47,875 nucleotides of DNA from Cellulomonas hominis (lineage in GTDB: Bacteria > Actinomycetota > Actinomycetes > Actinomycetales > Cellulomonadaceae): assembly GCF_901521055.1 (NCBI RefSeq), contig NZ_CABEGA010000034.1, positions 1 through 47,875 on the forward strand. The letters are read 5' to 3'. Under the pieces are notes generated by a model. The model was not told the DNA's origin and searched no databases. It was given only the letters and a program-made list of their open reading frames with translations. Positions 8,609-16,090 of the stretch are shown here, piece after piece. The position numbers and the translations under genes were made by a program. Position 1 is the stretch's first letter, and every line of letters begins with the position of its first letter.

Positions 8609-9741
8609 CCGCGGGCGGGCCGGGTGCCGGCGGCGTCACGTACGCCGCGGCCGGGGTCGACACCGAGGCCGGCGACCGCGCCGTCGAGCTGATGAAGGAC
8701 GCCGTGCGCGCGACGCACGGGCCGCAGGTGCTGGGCGGGGTCGGCGGGTTCGCCGGGCTGTTCGACGCCTCCGCGCTCGTCGGCTACCGGCGGCCGCTGC
8801 TGGCCACCTCGACGGACGGCGTGGGCACGAAGGTCGCGATCGCGCAGGCGATGGACGTGCACGACACCATCGGCTTCGACCTCGTCGGCATGGTCGTCGA
8901 CGACATCGTGGTCGTGGGCGCCAAGCCCTTGTTCATGACCGACTACATCGCGTGCGGCCGCGTGGTCCCCGAGCGGATCGCGGACGTCGTGCGCGGCATC
9001 GCGGCGGCCTGCTCGGTCGCCGGCACCGCGCTGGTGGGCGGCGAGACCGCCGAGCACCCCGGTCTGCTCGGGCCCGACGAGTACGACGTCGCGGGCGCGG
9101 CCACCGGTGTGGTCGAGGCCGACGGGCTGCTCGGCCCGGAGCGGGTCCGCGCGGGCGACGTGCTCATCGCGCTCGGCTCGTCCGGGCTGCACTCCAACGG
9201 CTACTCCCTGGTCCGCCGCGTGGTCGAGGTCGCGGGCTGGACGCTGGACCGGGACGTGCCGGAGCTCGGCCGGACCCTCGGCGAGGAGCTCCTCGAGCCG
9301 ACCCGGGTGTACGCGGCCGACTGCCTGGCGCTCGTCGAGCGGGCGGGCGGCGCGGTGCACGCCTTCAGCCACGTCACCGGCGGGGGCCTCGCGGCGAACG
9401 TCGCGCGCGTCCTGCCGGGCGGCCTGGTGGCGGACGTGCCCCGGGACTCGTGGACGCTGCCGCCCGTCTTCTCGCTGGTGCAGGCCGCGGGCGGCGTGCC
9501 GTGGACGGACCTGGAGCGGACGCTGAACCTGGGCGTCGGCATGGTCGCGATCGTGGACGCCGCCGGCGCCGACGGGGTGCTGCGGCACGCGGCCGAGCTC
9601 GGGATGCAGGCCTGGACCCTCGGCGAGGTGCGCGCGCTCGACGCCGAGCGCGACGCGGCCGGGGGACCGGACCTGGTCGCGGGGACCAAGGGCGTGCAGG
9701 GCGGCGCGGTCCACCTCAGCGGGGCGTACCGGACGGCTTGA
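8605..9741 (+). CDS. purM: Phosphoribosylformylglycinamidine cyclo-ligase PurM
   Basis: PurM (AIR synthetase) closes the imidazole ring of FGAM with ATP to give AIR, the step after PurL. The 378-residue protein has the AIRS-family N-terminal half with TSTDGVGTKV near residue 72 and GFDLVGMVVDDIVVVGAKPL. The second half has GGETAEHPG, ALGSSGLHSNGYSLVR and the HVTGGGLAANVARVLP glycine-rich loop. The GTG start overlaps the purF stop (GTGA), which gives translational coupling. An elaborate dyad-symmetric repeat lies 33 bases after the stop. Confidence 0.98.
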   Translation: MTAGGPGAGGVTYAAAGVDTEAGDRAVELMKDAVRATHGPQVLGGVGGFAGLFDASALVGYRRPLLATSTDGVGTKVAIAQAMDVHDTIGFDLVGMVVDDIVVVGAKPLFMTDYIACGRVVPERIADVVRGIAAACSVAGTALVGGETAEHPGLLGPDEYDVAGAATGVVEADGLLGPERVRAGDVLIALGSSGLHSNGYSLVRRVVEVAGWTLDRDVPELGRTLGEELLEPTRVYAADCLALVERAGGAVHAFSHVTGGGLAANVARVLPGGLVADVPRDSWTLPPVFSLVQAAGGVPWTDLERTLNLGVGMVAIVDAAGADGVLRHAAELGMQAWTLGEVRALDAERDAAGGPDLVAGTKGVQGGAVHLSGAYRTA

Positions 9742-9774
9742 GGGCTCGCGACGGGCGCTGGCCCGTCGGACGGT

Positions 9775-9840
9775 GAGGTCGTCAGTCGCGCACGAGGTCG
9801 TCCCGCAGGACTGACGACCTCGTGCCGTGGTGACGACCTC
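9775..9840. repeat. Four 9-bp units phased at exactly 19 bp with dyad symmetry
   Basis: GAGGTCGTC occurs at 9775-9783 and 9794-9802, and its reverse complement GACGACCTC at 9813-9821 and 9832-9840. Successive units start exactly 19 bp apart around a dyad centre between 9807 and 9808. Two perfect 13-bp pairings are possible: 9775-9787 with 9809-9821, and 9790-9802 with 9813-9825. The RNA could therefore form alternative hairpins. It lies between the convergent purM and DUF3073 genes. Confidence 0.9.
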
Positions 9841-9922
9841 GGCCTCGACCTCGACCTCGGCCGCGCGGGGCGGGTCGGCGGGCCGGTGGGGTCGGCGGGC
9901 CGGGCCGGGCCGGACAGCACTC

Positions 9923-9963
9923 GGGTCGGCACCGCGGTCCTCGGGGGAGCGCGGTGCCGACCC
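9923..9963. terminator. Bidirectional hairpin between purM and DUF3073
   Basis: Bases 9923-9936 and 9950-9963 form a perfect 14-bp stem with a 13-base loop. It has no U tract, but it sits between convergent genes. Confidence 0.6.
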
Positions 9964-10035
9964 GGCTGCTTGTGCGTGCCGCGTGCTCAGCGGCTGGCCG
10001 GTCTCACGCGGACGACGCGTGTACCGGCCGGGGAT

Positions 10036-10224
10036 TCAGTGCTCGTCCACCCAGCGAGGGTAGTCATCACCCTCGTCGTCGGAGTCCTGGCGGCTGTCGG
10101 TGACGAGGTCGTTCCGACGCCCTGTGAGCTCCTGCTCCAAGGCCCGGTAGTTGGTGTCAGGGCTGAAGTACTTCAGCTCCCGCGCCACCTTCGTCTGCTT
10201 AGCCTTCTGACGGCCGCGCCCCAT
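10036..10224 (-). CDS. DUF3073 family protein
   Basis: This encodes a very small, highly charged protein of 62 residues that begins MGRGRQKAKQTKVARELKY and ends in an acidic tail (DSDDEGDDYPRWVDEH). These features define DUF3073, a protein conserved across actinobacteria between purM and bldC. Its function is unknown; the basic N-terminus followed by an acidic tail could suit RNA or protein binding. AGAGGGGG lies nine bases before the ATG as a ribosome binding site. The local gene order is the conserved one, which supports the call. Confidence 0.93.
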   Translation of the reverse strand: MGRGRQKAKQTKVARELKYFSPDTNYRALEQELTGRRNDLVTDSRQDSDDEGDDYPRWVDEH

Positions 10225-10755
10225 GGCATCGACCCCCTCTAACGTGGAAGCGGGGCGGCTCCGTGCTCACACGTGCGGCCCCGGGGTGCTGAATCGTCTG
10301 TTCGTGTCGCAACGGTACATGGTCCCGCGGCATTCCGACCACTCGCCGCCGGAGTGACGCCGCTCGCACGCCGGCGGCCGCCCGGCGCGGGTGCGACGGG
10401 GCCCGCGCGGCACCGGGACCGGCACCCGCGCGACGTGCCGCGGGGCGCCGCGGGGAGGGTACGGAGGCCGACGGCGACCCCGCGAGGCCCGCCGGGCGGT
10501 GCCGTCCTGTGATGTTCGCCACCGGCTGACAGGGTGAGGGCGCCGCGACGGACGGGTGTCGTCCTTCACCCGCGATCACCCGACCGGCGTGGTCTCGCGG
10601 GCGAAGTCCGTGGTCGCGGCGTCGCCCCGGCGCCCAGTCACAGCGGCCCGGACACGTTCGGGTGACCGTGCCCCGCCTGGCGACCCCCCGTTCGGCCCAG
10701 CGTGCCGACGCGCAGTCATGTCCACTTCGACCTAGAGTGTCCCAATAGTTACCGC
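10225..10755. other. Gene-free stretch upstream of DUF3073 and bldC
   Basis: No ORF with plausible composition, ribosome binding site or family match is seen on either strand, and no tRNA fold is obvious. The part just left of 10310 presumably carries the DUF3073 promoter, and the right end carries the bldC promoter region. Confidence 0.5.
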
Positions 10756-10783
10756 TTGTCCGGAGATGGGACGTTGGTACTAG
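10756..10783 (+). promoter_or_regulatory. Candidate bldC promoter
   Basis: TTGTCC (10756-10761) and TACTAG (10778-10783) are separated by 16 bases in the least GC-rich part of the region. Initiation here would give a leader of about 190 nt before bldC. Confidence 0.4.
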
Positions 10784-10863
10784 TTGCGAGAGTTCGATCG
10801 TGACAGAGTCGTCGCGGTGGGGGCGCTAGGGGGTCAGAGCGTGTTGAGGTCGCCGTCGCAGAG

Positions 10864-10886
10864 GTGCCCGGGCGTGGCCCGGGCAC
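10864..10886 (+). promoter_or_regulatory. 10-bp hairpin in the bldC leader
   Basis: GTGCCCGGGC (10864-10873) and its perfect complement (10877-10886) are separated by three bases. It falls about 90 bases before the bldC start and within the predicted leader. It may act as an attenuator or merely stabilise the RNA. Confidence 0.5.
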
Positions 10887-10976
10887 TGGTACCGAGGACG
10901 GCCCTGTTCCAGACAGATCCGACGGCGGGCCCGCGGGCCGGCCGTCACCGCCAGGACAGCACCCCGGAGGTCTGAC

Positions 10977-11183
10977 GTGTCCGCCCCGCACACCGAGAAC
11001 GAGATCCTGCTCACCCCGTCCGAGGTCGCGACCCTGTTCCGGGTCGATCCCAAGACCGTGACCCGGTGGGCCAAGTCCGGCAAGCTCTCGTCGATCCGCA
11101 CGCTGGGCGGTCACCGCCGGTACCGGGAGACCGAGGTGCGCGAGCTCCTCGGCGGCATCCCCGGTCAGCGCGACGACTCCTGA
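10977..11183 (+). CDS. bldC: BldC family transcriptional regulator
   Basis: BldC is a small DNA-binding protein with a MerR-like winged helix and no dimerisation or effector domain. In Streptomyces it binds cooperatively as head-to-tail oligomers and controls entry into development; in non-sporulating actinobacteria its targets are less clear. This 68-residue copy contains LLTPSEVATLFRVDPKTVTRWAKSG as the helix-turn-helix and RTLGGHRRYRETEV as the wing, essentially the full conserved core. A GGAGG ribosome binding site is six bases before the GTG. A weak hairpin follows at 11201-11216. Confidence 0.96.
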   Translation: MSAPHTENEILLTPSEVATLFRVDPKTVTRWAKSGKLSSIRTLGGHRRYRETEVRELLGGIPGQRDDS

Positions 11184-11281
11184 CGCCGGACCGCTGACGC
11201 CGGTGCGCCGGCACCGACCGCGCCCGCACCGAGCGCGCCGGCGCTGACGCCCTCGACCTGACCGCGCAGCGCTGGCGCTCC

Positions 11282-11307
11282 CACCGCCGTGTCCGAGGAC
11301 CGCCAGA
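11282..11307 (+). promoter_or_regulatory. Element shared upstream of ada-alkA and ogt (copy 1)
   Basis: CACCGC, two variable bases, then TGTCCGAGGACCGCCAGA; 23 of 26 positions match copy 2 at 13095-13120. The TGTCC box starts 49 bases before the Ada-AlkA start codon. A -10-like CAGAAT overlaps its end (11304-11309). Confidence 0.6.
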
Positions 11308-11338
11308 ATGGGGGTCCGCGACGGACGAGGGTGAGGCG

Positions 11339-13057
11339 GTGAGCACCACGAACCCGCAGGACGACCTGCCCACCTGGATCGACCGTGCCGTCGCCTACCG
11401 CGCGGTGAGCGGCAGGGACCCGCGCTACGACGGCCGCCTGTACCTCGGCGTGACGTCGACCGGCGTGTACTGCCGGCCCTCCTGCCCGGCGCGCACCCCC
11501 CGGCAGGAGAACTGCCGCTACTACCGGTCCGCCGCCGCCGCGGTCGCCGCCGGGTTCCGCGCGTGCCGCCGCTGCCGCCCGGACGCGCTGCCCGGCAGCC
11601 GGGAGTGGGACGCGCGCGCCGACCTCGCGGCCCAGGCGCTGCGTGCGATCGCGCTCGGCGTGGTGGACGAGGTCGGGGTCGACGGGCTCGCCGCCCGGCT
11701 GCACGTCAGCTCGCGCCACCTCCAGCGCGTCGTGGTCGCCGAGATGGGCGCCGGGCCCGCGCAGATCGCCCGCAGCCGCCGGGCGCAGCTGGCCCGGCAC
11801 CTGCTCGACGAGACCGCGCTGCCGATGGCCGACGTCGCCTTCGCCGCCGGGTTCGCGAGCGTCCGGCAGTTCAACGACGTCATGCGCGCGACCTTCGGCG
11901 CCGCTCCCCGGGACCTGCGGCGCCGGCGTCGTGCCGGTGCGGCCGGGACGGCTGCCGCGACGTCCCCGCCCACGGGCACCCGGGTGCACGCGAGCACGGC
12001 GCCCGGCGACGACGGTGACGCACTCGCCGCCGCCCGGCCACCGGTCGACCGCGCACGCCTCGCCCTGCACCTGCGGCACCGCCCGCCGTTCGACGCCGCC
12101 GCGTGGTTCGCGCACGTCGAGCGCCGCGCCGTCGCCGGGCTGGAGGTCGCCGAGGCGTCGGCCACGGAGTACCGGGTGCGCCGCCTGGTGCCCGCGCCCC
12201 ACGGACCGGCCGGGGTGACGGTGCGGCTCGCGCGGGACGGCGCGCGGGTGGACGTCGAGCTCGAGCTGGGCTCGCTCGCGGACCTCGCCCCGACCGTCGC
12301 CCGCGTCCGCCGCTGGCTCGACCTGGACGCCGACCCCGCGCTGGTCGACGCCGCGCTGGCGGAGGACCCGGACCTGGCGCCGCTCGTCGCCCGGCGGCCC
12401 GGGCTCCGGGTGCCGGGCACGGTCGACGGGTACGAGCTCGCGGTGCGCGCGGTGCTCGGCCAGCAGGTGTCCGTGGAGGCGGCACGCACCCTGACCGCCC
12501 GGCTGGTCGCCGCCCACGGGGCGCCGGGGACGGACGGCGCCGACGCGCTGCGGGCGTTCCCGCGCCCGGACGTGCTGGCCGCGGTGGGTGTCGACGGCGT
12601 CCGGGCGCTCGGCCTGACCGGCTCCCGCGCGACCACGGTGGTCGCGGTGGCGCGTGCCGCAGCGGACGGTCTGCTGCTCGACCCCGCGGCGGACCGGGAC
12701 CGGACCCGCGCGCAGCTGCTGGCCCTGCCGGGCGTCGGGCCGTGGACGGCCGAGTACGTCGCGCTCCGGGCGCTCGGCGACCCGGACGCGTTCCCCGACG
12801 GCGACCTGGTCCTGCGTCGTGCCGTCGGCCGGTACGCGCCGACCCCCGGCCGCGAGGAGGCGCCGGCCGCGCGCGCGGTGCGGGACCGGTCGCAGCAGTG
12901 GCGGCCGTGGCGCGGGTACGCCGCGCAGCACCTGTGGACGGCGATGGCGGCCGACGCCGGGGAGCCTGCGGCGCGGCCGTCCGCACCAGCAGCGGCACCT
13001 GGACCCGCACCCGCAGCGGAAGTGGCTCCGGCACCGGCAGCGGCAGCGGCGCGATGA
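11339..13057 (+). CDS. Ada-type regulator fused to AlkA-type DNA-3-methyladenine glycosylase
   Basis: This 572-residue protein combines alkylation sensing with base excision. Residues about 10-80 form the Ada zinc domain: GVYCRPSCP and GFRACRRCRPD supply four Cys, of which the first is expected to accept a methyl group from phosphotriesters. An AraC-type helix-turn-helix follows (about 95-190, with FAAGFASVRQFNDVMRATFG). After a variable linker comes an AlkA N-terminal domain (about 240-320), then the HhH-GPD glycosylase with LPGVGPWTAEYVALRALG and the catalytic Asp in the GDLVL segment. The start is GTG after GAGG. It is probably both sensor-activator and repair enzyme. The C-terminus ends in an Ala/Pro-rich tail. 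Confidence 0.94.
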   Translation: MSTTNPQDDLPTWIDRAVAYRAVSGRDPRYDGRLYLGVTSTGVYCRPSCPARTPRQENCRYYRSAAAAVAAGFRACRRCRPDALPGSREWDARADLAAQALRAIALGVVDEVGVDGLAARLHVSSRHLQRVVVAEMGAGPAQIARSRRAQLARHLLDETALPMADVAFAAGFASVRQFNDVMRATFGAAPRDLRRRRRAGAAGTAAATSPPTGTRVHASTAPGDDGDALAAARPPVDRARLALHLRHRPPFDAAAWFAHVERRAVAGLEVAEASATEYRVRRLVPAPHGPAGVTVRLARDGARVDVELELGSLADLAPTVARVRRWLDLDADPALVDAALAEDPDLAPLVARRPGLRVPGTVDGYELAVRAVLGQQVSVEAARTLTARLVAAHGAPGTDGADALRAFPRPDVLAAVGVDGVRALGLTGSRATTVVAVARAAADGLLLDPAADRDRTRAQLLALPGVGPWTAEYVALRALGDPDAFPDGDLVLRRAVGRYAPTPGREEAPAARAVRDRSQQWRPWRGYAAQHLWTAMAADAGEPAARPSAPAAAPGPAPAAEVAPAPAAAAAR

Positions 13058-13094
13058 CGGCGCGCCGGCCCGCCGGCCCGGGGGTGCGCGGCGG

Positions 13095-13120
13095 CACCGC
13101 GATGTCCGCGGACCGCCAGA
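13095..13120 (+). promoter_or_regulatory. Element shared upstream of ada-alkA and ogt (copy 2)
   Basis: CACCGC, two variable bases, then TGTCCGCGGACCGCCAGA. The TGTCC box starts 50 bases before the ogt ATG, nearly the same distance as in copy 1. The centre GTCCGCGGAC is a perfect palindrome. Confidence 0.6.
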
Positions 13121-13152
13121 TCCGCGCTGCGGGGGCGGCGCATGATGGAGCC

Positions 13153-13818
13153 ATGGCCCTCGACGGATCCACCCTGACGCTCCCGGCCCCTGCCGCCGCC
13201 CCTGCGACCCCTGCCGCCGCTGCCACCCCCGTGGCCTCTGCCACCCCCGTGGCCCCTGCCGCCGCTGCGGCCGCCGCCGGTGCGGTCGCGGCGGAGCCGC
13301 TGCTCGCGGTCGCGCTGCCCACGCCGGCGGGGGAGCTCGCCGTGCTGCTCACCCCGGAGGGCGTCGTCCGGGCGGCGGGGTTCGCCCCCGTCGCGGCGAT
13401 GGTCGCGCGCCTCCCGCTGGCGCTGAGCACGCGGGGGCACGAGTTGCTGCCGGCCGATGCCCTGGCCGGTCGCGGGGCCGGTCCGGCGGCCGTGGCGGAC
13501 GCCGTCGCACGGTACGCGGACGGGGACGTCGCGGCGCTCGACGGCGTGCCGGTCGAGCAGCCCGGCGGGCCGTTCCAGCAGCGCGCGTGGCTCGCGATGC
13601 GCGCCATCGCCCCGGGCGGCACGGTGACGTACGCCGAGCTCGCGCTCGCCGCCGGGAGCCCCACGGCGGTCCGCGCCGCCGGGTCGGCCTGCGCGCGGAA
13701 CCTCGTCGCCCCGTTCGTGCCGTGCCACCGGGTGCTGCGCTCCGGCGGGGCGCTGGGCGGGTACTACTACGGGCTGGACGTGAAGCGGGCGCTGCTGGCG
13801 CACGAGTCGCGCGCCTGA
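13153..13818 (+). CDS. ogt: Methylated-DNA-[protein]-cysteine S-methyltransferase
   Basis: This suicide enzyme removes alkyl groups from O6-alkylguanine onto its own Cys. The C-terminal domain (about 130-221) has FQQRAWLAMRAIAPGGTVTYAELA, the arginine-finger region and the active site PCHRV, followed by GGYYYGLDVKRALL. Residues about 10-45 are an unusual Ala/Pro/Val low-complexity stretch encoded by near-repeats (13190-13290), absent from typical Ogt proteins. The ATG at 13153 is preferred because the shared upstream element then sits at the same distance as before the Ada gene; an in-frame ATG at 13102 lies inside that element. The length is 221 residues against about 170 usually. Confidence 0.93.
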   Translation: MALDGSTLTLPAPAAAPATPAAAATPVASATPVAPAAAAAAAGAVAAEPLLAVALPTPAGELAVLLTPEGVVRAAGFAPVAAMVARLPLALSTRGHELLPADALAGRGAGPAAVADAVARYADGDVAALDGVPVEQPGGPFQQRAWLAMRAIAPGGTVTYAELALAAGSPTAVRAAGSACARNLVAPFVPCHRVLRSGGALGGYYYGLDVKRALLAHESRA

Positions 13819-13860
13819 CGCCCGGGTCGACGACCAGGCCGGGCACCCGGCCGACGACCC

Positions 13861-13892
13861 GGCCGGCCGGTCCCCTGCGGGACCGGTCGGCC
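13861..13892. terminator. Hairpin between convergent ogt and DUF3618 genes
   Basis: Bases 13861-13874 and 13879-13892 form a 14-bp stem with one mismatch, which is G-U in RNA, around a four-base loop. Confidence 0.65.
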
Positions 13893-13900
13893 GTGCGGCG

Positions 13901-14176
13901 TCACCGCCGGACGATCAGCAGCACGACGAGCGCGAGCGCGCCCACGCCCGAGGCGAGCACCGCGCGGGAGCGGTTCCGGTTCGCCGGGTCCGCGCCGGGG
14001 TCGGTGCCGACGGCGTCGCGCCACACCTTGCGCGCGTTCTCCTTGGCGTCCGCGATCTGCCGCTTCGGGGCCAGCCGGGCGGCGAGCTCGTCCGCGGTGC
14101 CGGCGAGCTCGGCGCGGGTGAGCGTCACCTCGGCCTCCAGGTCGCTGATGGACGGCGTGCTGGTGGTGTCGCTCAT
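13901..14176 (-). CDS. DUF3618 family protein
   Basis: This 91-residue protein has the DUF3618 layout: an N-terminal ISDLEAEVTLTRAELAGTADELAARL helix, a basic linker and one C-terminal membrane helix (ASGVGALALVVLLIVRR). The function is unknown. It often accompanies holin-like membrane proteins in actinobacteria, as here. AAGGAGGG lies upstream of the ATG, and the start overlaps the stop of the holin-like gene (ATGA), so the two are co-transcribed. Confidence 0.9.
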   Translation of the reverse strand: MSDTTSTPSISDLEAEVTLTRAELAGTADELAARLAPKRQIADAKENARKVWRDAVGTDPGADPANRNRSRAVLASGVGALALVVLLIVRR

Positions 14177-14601
14177 CGGTGCAGACCCTCCTTGACGGAC
14201 CGGGACACGGTGTCGGCGTCCTGCTTCAGCCCCGCGATCGCCTTCTCCGGCGTCGGCGGGGTGCCCTTCTTCAGGCTCTTGATCCCGATCAGCGCGAGCA
14301 CGGCCGTGACGACCGCGAGCAGCACCAGGACGATCAGCGCGGCCAGCCACGGCGGCATCGCCTCGCTGAGCGCCAGGATCACGGTGGTCACCAGGACCGC
14401 GAACGTGAAGAAGCCGAAGAACGCGGCGCCCGCCAGCAGGCCGGCCCCGATGCCGGCGGCCTTGGCCTTCTGGGCCAGCTCCGCCTTGGCCAGGTCGATC
14501 TCGGCGCGGACGAGCCGGGCGGCCTGCTCGCTCAGCCGGCTGATCAGCTGGCCGATCGACTGCTGGTCCGGCCCGGAGCCGCGGCCCCATGTCGTCGTCA
14601 T
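14173..14601 (-). CDS. Phage holin family (superfamily III-type) membrane protein
   Basis: This 142-residue protein has an N-terminal amphipathic region (SIGQLISRLSEQAARLVRAEIDLAKAEL) and two adjacent membrane helices (about 50-75 and 80-105), then a charged tail. This is the pattern of the chromosomal phage_holin_3_6 family. These proteins are not part of prophages; they are usually stress-related membrane proteins whose function is not established. A purine-rich AAGGAG precedes the ATG. It overlaps the DUF3618 gene, and a related two-helix gene lies upstream (14693-15130). Confidence 0.87.
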   Translation of the reverse strand: MTTTWGRGSGPDQQSIGQLISRLSEQAARLVRAEIDLAKAELAQKAKAAGIGAGLLAGAAFFGFFTFAVLVTTVILALSEAMPPWLAALIVLVLLAVVTAVLALIGIKSLKKGTPPTPEKAIAGLKQDADTVSRSVKEGLHR

Positions 14602-14692
14602 CCGGTGCTCCTTCGTGGGCGGGAGGCGTTCGGAGCCCAGTCTGGCCCGTCCGGGGGATCCGCGCAGGTGGGCGCGCTCGCCGGCCGCGTCC

Positions 14693-15130
14693 TCAGTCGG
14701 TCCAGGGGTGCACGAGCTCCTCGGCGTCGGGTGCGGGACCGGCCCCGGCGGGGGCGACGCGCACCGGCTGCGGCAGGCGTCGACGTCCCCACGCGGCGGC
14801 ACCGGCCGCGACGGCGATCAGCACCACGCCCACGATCAGCGCCGCGAGCCAGAGGTCCAGCACGAGGTCGAGCGCGACGACCGCCGCCGTCACGAGCAGC
14901 GCGAGGCCGAAGACGGTGAGCAGCAGCGCCGCCGCGAACGCCAGCGCGCTGGGGCGGACCTCCACCGCCCGCGCGCGCACGGAGCGCGTGACGGAGTCGA
15001 TCTCGGACTGGATCGACTGCCGGACGCGGTCCTCGACGTGCTCGACCCGTTCCCGTGTGAACTCCGCGAGCGGCTCGGTGAACCGGCTGAACAGCCCGGG
15101 TCGGCGCGGGTCGTCGCTGGTGCTCGTCAC
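14693..15130 (-). CDS. Holin-like two-helix membrane protein
   Basis: This 145-residue protein has a charged amphipathic N-terminal helix (FTRERVEHVEDRVRQSIQSEIDSV), two Ala/Leu-rich membrane helices (about 62-85 and 90-112) and a Pro/Ala-rich cytoplasmic tail. The organisation parallels the downstream holin-family gene, with which it probably forms an operon across a 91-bp gap. The GTG start follows AGGAGCGACC. I cannot assign a function. It is divergent from the fluoride channel genes. Confidence 0.8.
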   Translation of the reverse strand: MTSTSDDPRRPGLFSRFTEPLAEFTRERVEHVEDRVRQSIQSEIDSVTRSVRARAVEVRPSALAFAAALLLTVFGLALLVTAAVVALDLVLDLWLAALIVGVVLIAVAAGAAAWGRRRLPQPVRVAPAGAGPAPDAEELVHPWTD

Positions 15131-15207
15131 GGTCGCTCCTTCGCGGTCCGGGGCCGGTGCAGCCCGTCGAACCCACCCTAGCGACGCCGGTGCGCGAGGA
15201 TGTCCCG

Positions 15208-15648
15208 GTGCCGACGCCCGCGCCCGCCCCGGAGGACCTGCCGCCCCGGGCGCCGACGACCTCGCCCCGCGGGCGTGCGGCGCTGGCGCTGCTGGTCGCG
15301 GTGGGCGGCGCGGCCGGGTCGCTCGGGCGGTACGGGCTGGCGCAGGCGCTGCCGGTGCAGCACGGCTGGCCGCTGGGGACGCTGACGGCGAACCTGGTGG
15401 GCGCGTTCCTGCTCGGGGCCCTGCTGGAGGCCCTGGGCCGGCGGGGGCCGGAGACGCCCGGCGTGCTGCGGGTGCGGCTGGCGCTCGGCACGGGGCTGCT
15501 CGGCGGGTTCACCACGTTCAGCGCGCTGGCGCTGGAGACGGAGCGGCTGCTCGCCGCGGGTGCGCTCGGGACCGGCCTCGGGTACGCCGCGGTCAGCGTG
15601 GTCGGCGGCGTGCTGTGCGCGGCCGCGGGCGGGCCGGGTGCCCGGTGA
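15208..15648 (+). CDS. crcB: Fluoride channel subunit FluC/CrcB (first copy)
   Basis: FluC proteins export fluoride as dual-topology dimers. This copy has 146 residues, with a Pro-rich N-terminal extension of about 25 and four membrane helices. Family marks are GGAAGSLGRYGL, GTLTANLVGAFLLG (the conserved Asn) and GLLGGFTTFSALALE (the Phe/Thr-lined pore). GTG 15208 follows GAGGA at seven bases. An in-frame GTG at 15190 lies just after a TAGCGA hexamer and is an alternative leaderless start. The gene overlaps the second channel gene by four bases (GTGA). Paired subunits suggest a heterodimeric channel. Confidence 0.92.
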   Translation: MPTPAPAPEDLPPRAPTTSPRGRAALALLVAVGGAAGSLGRYGLAQALPVQHGWPLGTLTANLVGAFLLGALLEALGRRGPETPGVLRVRLALGTGLLGGFTTFSALALETERLLAAGALGTGLGYAAVSVVGGVLCAAAGGPGAR

Positions 15649-16022
15649 GGGACGCGCTGCTGGTCGCCCTGCTCGGCGGCGCCGGGGCCGCGACCCGGTT
15701 CTGGGTCGACGGTGCCGTCCGCGCGCGGGGACGCACGATCCTGCCGGTCGCGACGATCACCATCAACGTGACCGGGTCGCTGCTCATCGGGCTGATCGCC
15801 GGCGCGCACCTGTACCGGGGGCTGCCCGGCACCTGGCAGCTGCTGCTCGCCACGGGGTTCTGCGGGGGGTACACGACCTTCTCCACCGCGATGGTCGAGA
15901 CCGTCCGGCTGGCCCAGGCCGACGAGCGGGGCCGAGCGGTGCTGAACGTGCTCGGCACGCTCGTCGTCACCGTCGGCGCGGCCGCCGCCGGGATCCTCCT
16001 CATGGCCGTCGGCACCGGGTGA
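15645..16022 (+). CDS. crcB: Fluoride channel subunit FluC/CrcB (second copy)
   Basis: This is the second member of the pair, 125 residues with four membrane helices. It has GGAGAATRFWVDG, ATITINVTGSLLIGLI (the conserved Asn) and TGFCGGYTTFSTAMVE. Translation is coupled to the first copy by a GTGA overlap. In gram-positive bacteria two such genes commonly make one channel with antiparallel subunits. No crcB (fluoride) riboswitch was recognised upstream of the pair. Confidence 0.94.
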   Translation: MRDALLVALLGGAGAATRFWVDGAVRARGRTILPVATITINVTGSLLIGLIAGAHLYRGLPGTWQLLLATGFCGGYTTFSTAMVETVRLAQADERGRAVLNVLGTLVVTVGAAAAGILLMAVGTG

Positions 16023-16090
16023 TCTACTGGGGGAGGTGCCGTCGCACGTCGTGACGGCGGTCCGTCGTGGGCGAGGGGAAGGGGTGACGG

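Noticed and set aside
10199..10579. ORFs in the gene-free stretch before bldC
   Set aside because: They are Arg/Pro-rich translations without ribosome sites, with no recognised motif, and different frames overlap on both strands.
11290..11309. PafBC/RecA-independent damage promoter (TGTC...TANNNT) before ada
   Set aside because: The TGTC box is present, but the bases at the expected -10 distance do not fit TANNNT in either copy.
13102..13152. In-frame upstream ATG for ogt at 13102
   Set aside because: It lies inside the element shared with the Ada gene promoter, and the distance match between the two genes supports ATG 13153.
14173..14601. Prophage remnant because of a phage holin family protein
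   Set aside because: This holin family is chromosomal in actinobacteria. No integrase, endolysin, capsid or att-like repeat is nearby.
15131..15207. Fluoride riboswitch before the crcB pair
   Set aside because: The intergenic region is too short and lacks the conserved riboswitch core. A -10-like TAGCGA lies close to the start instead.
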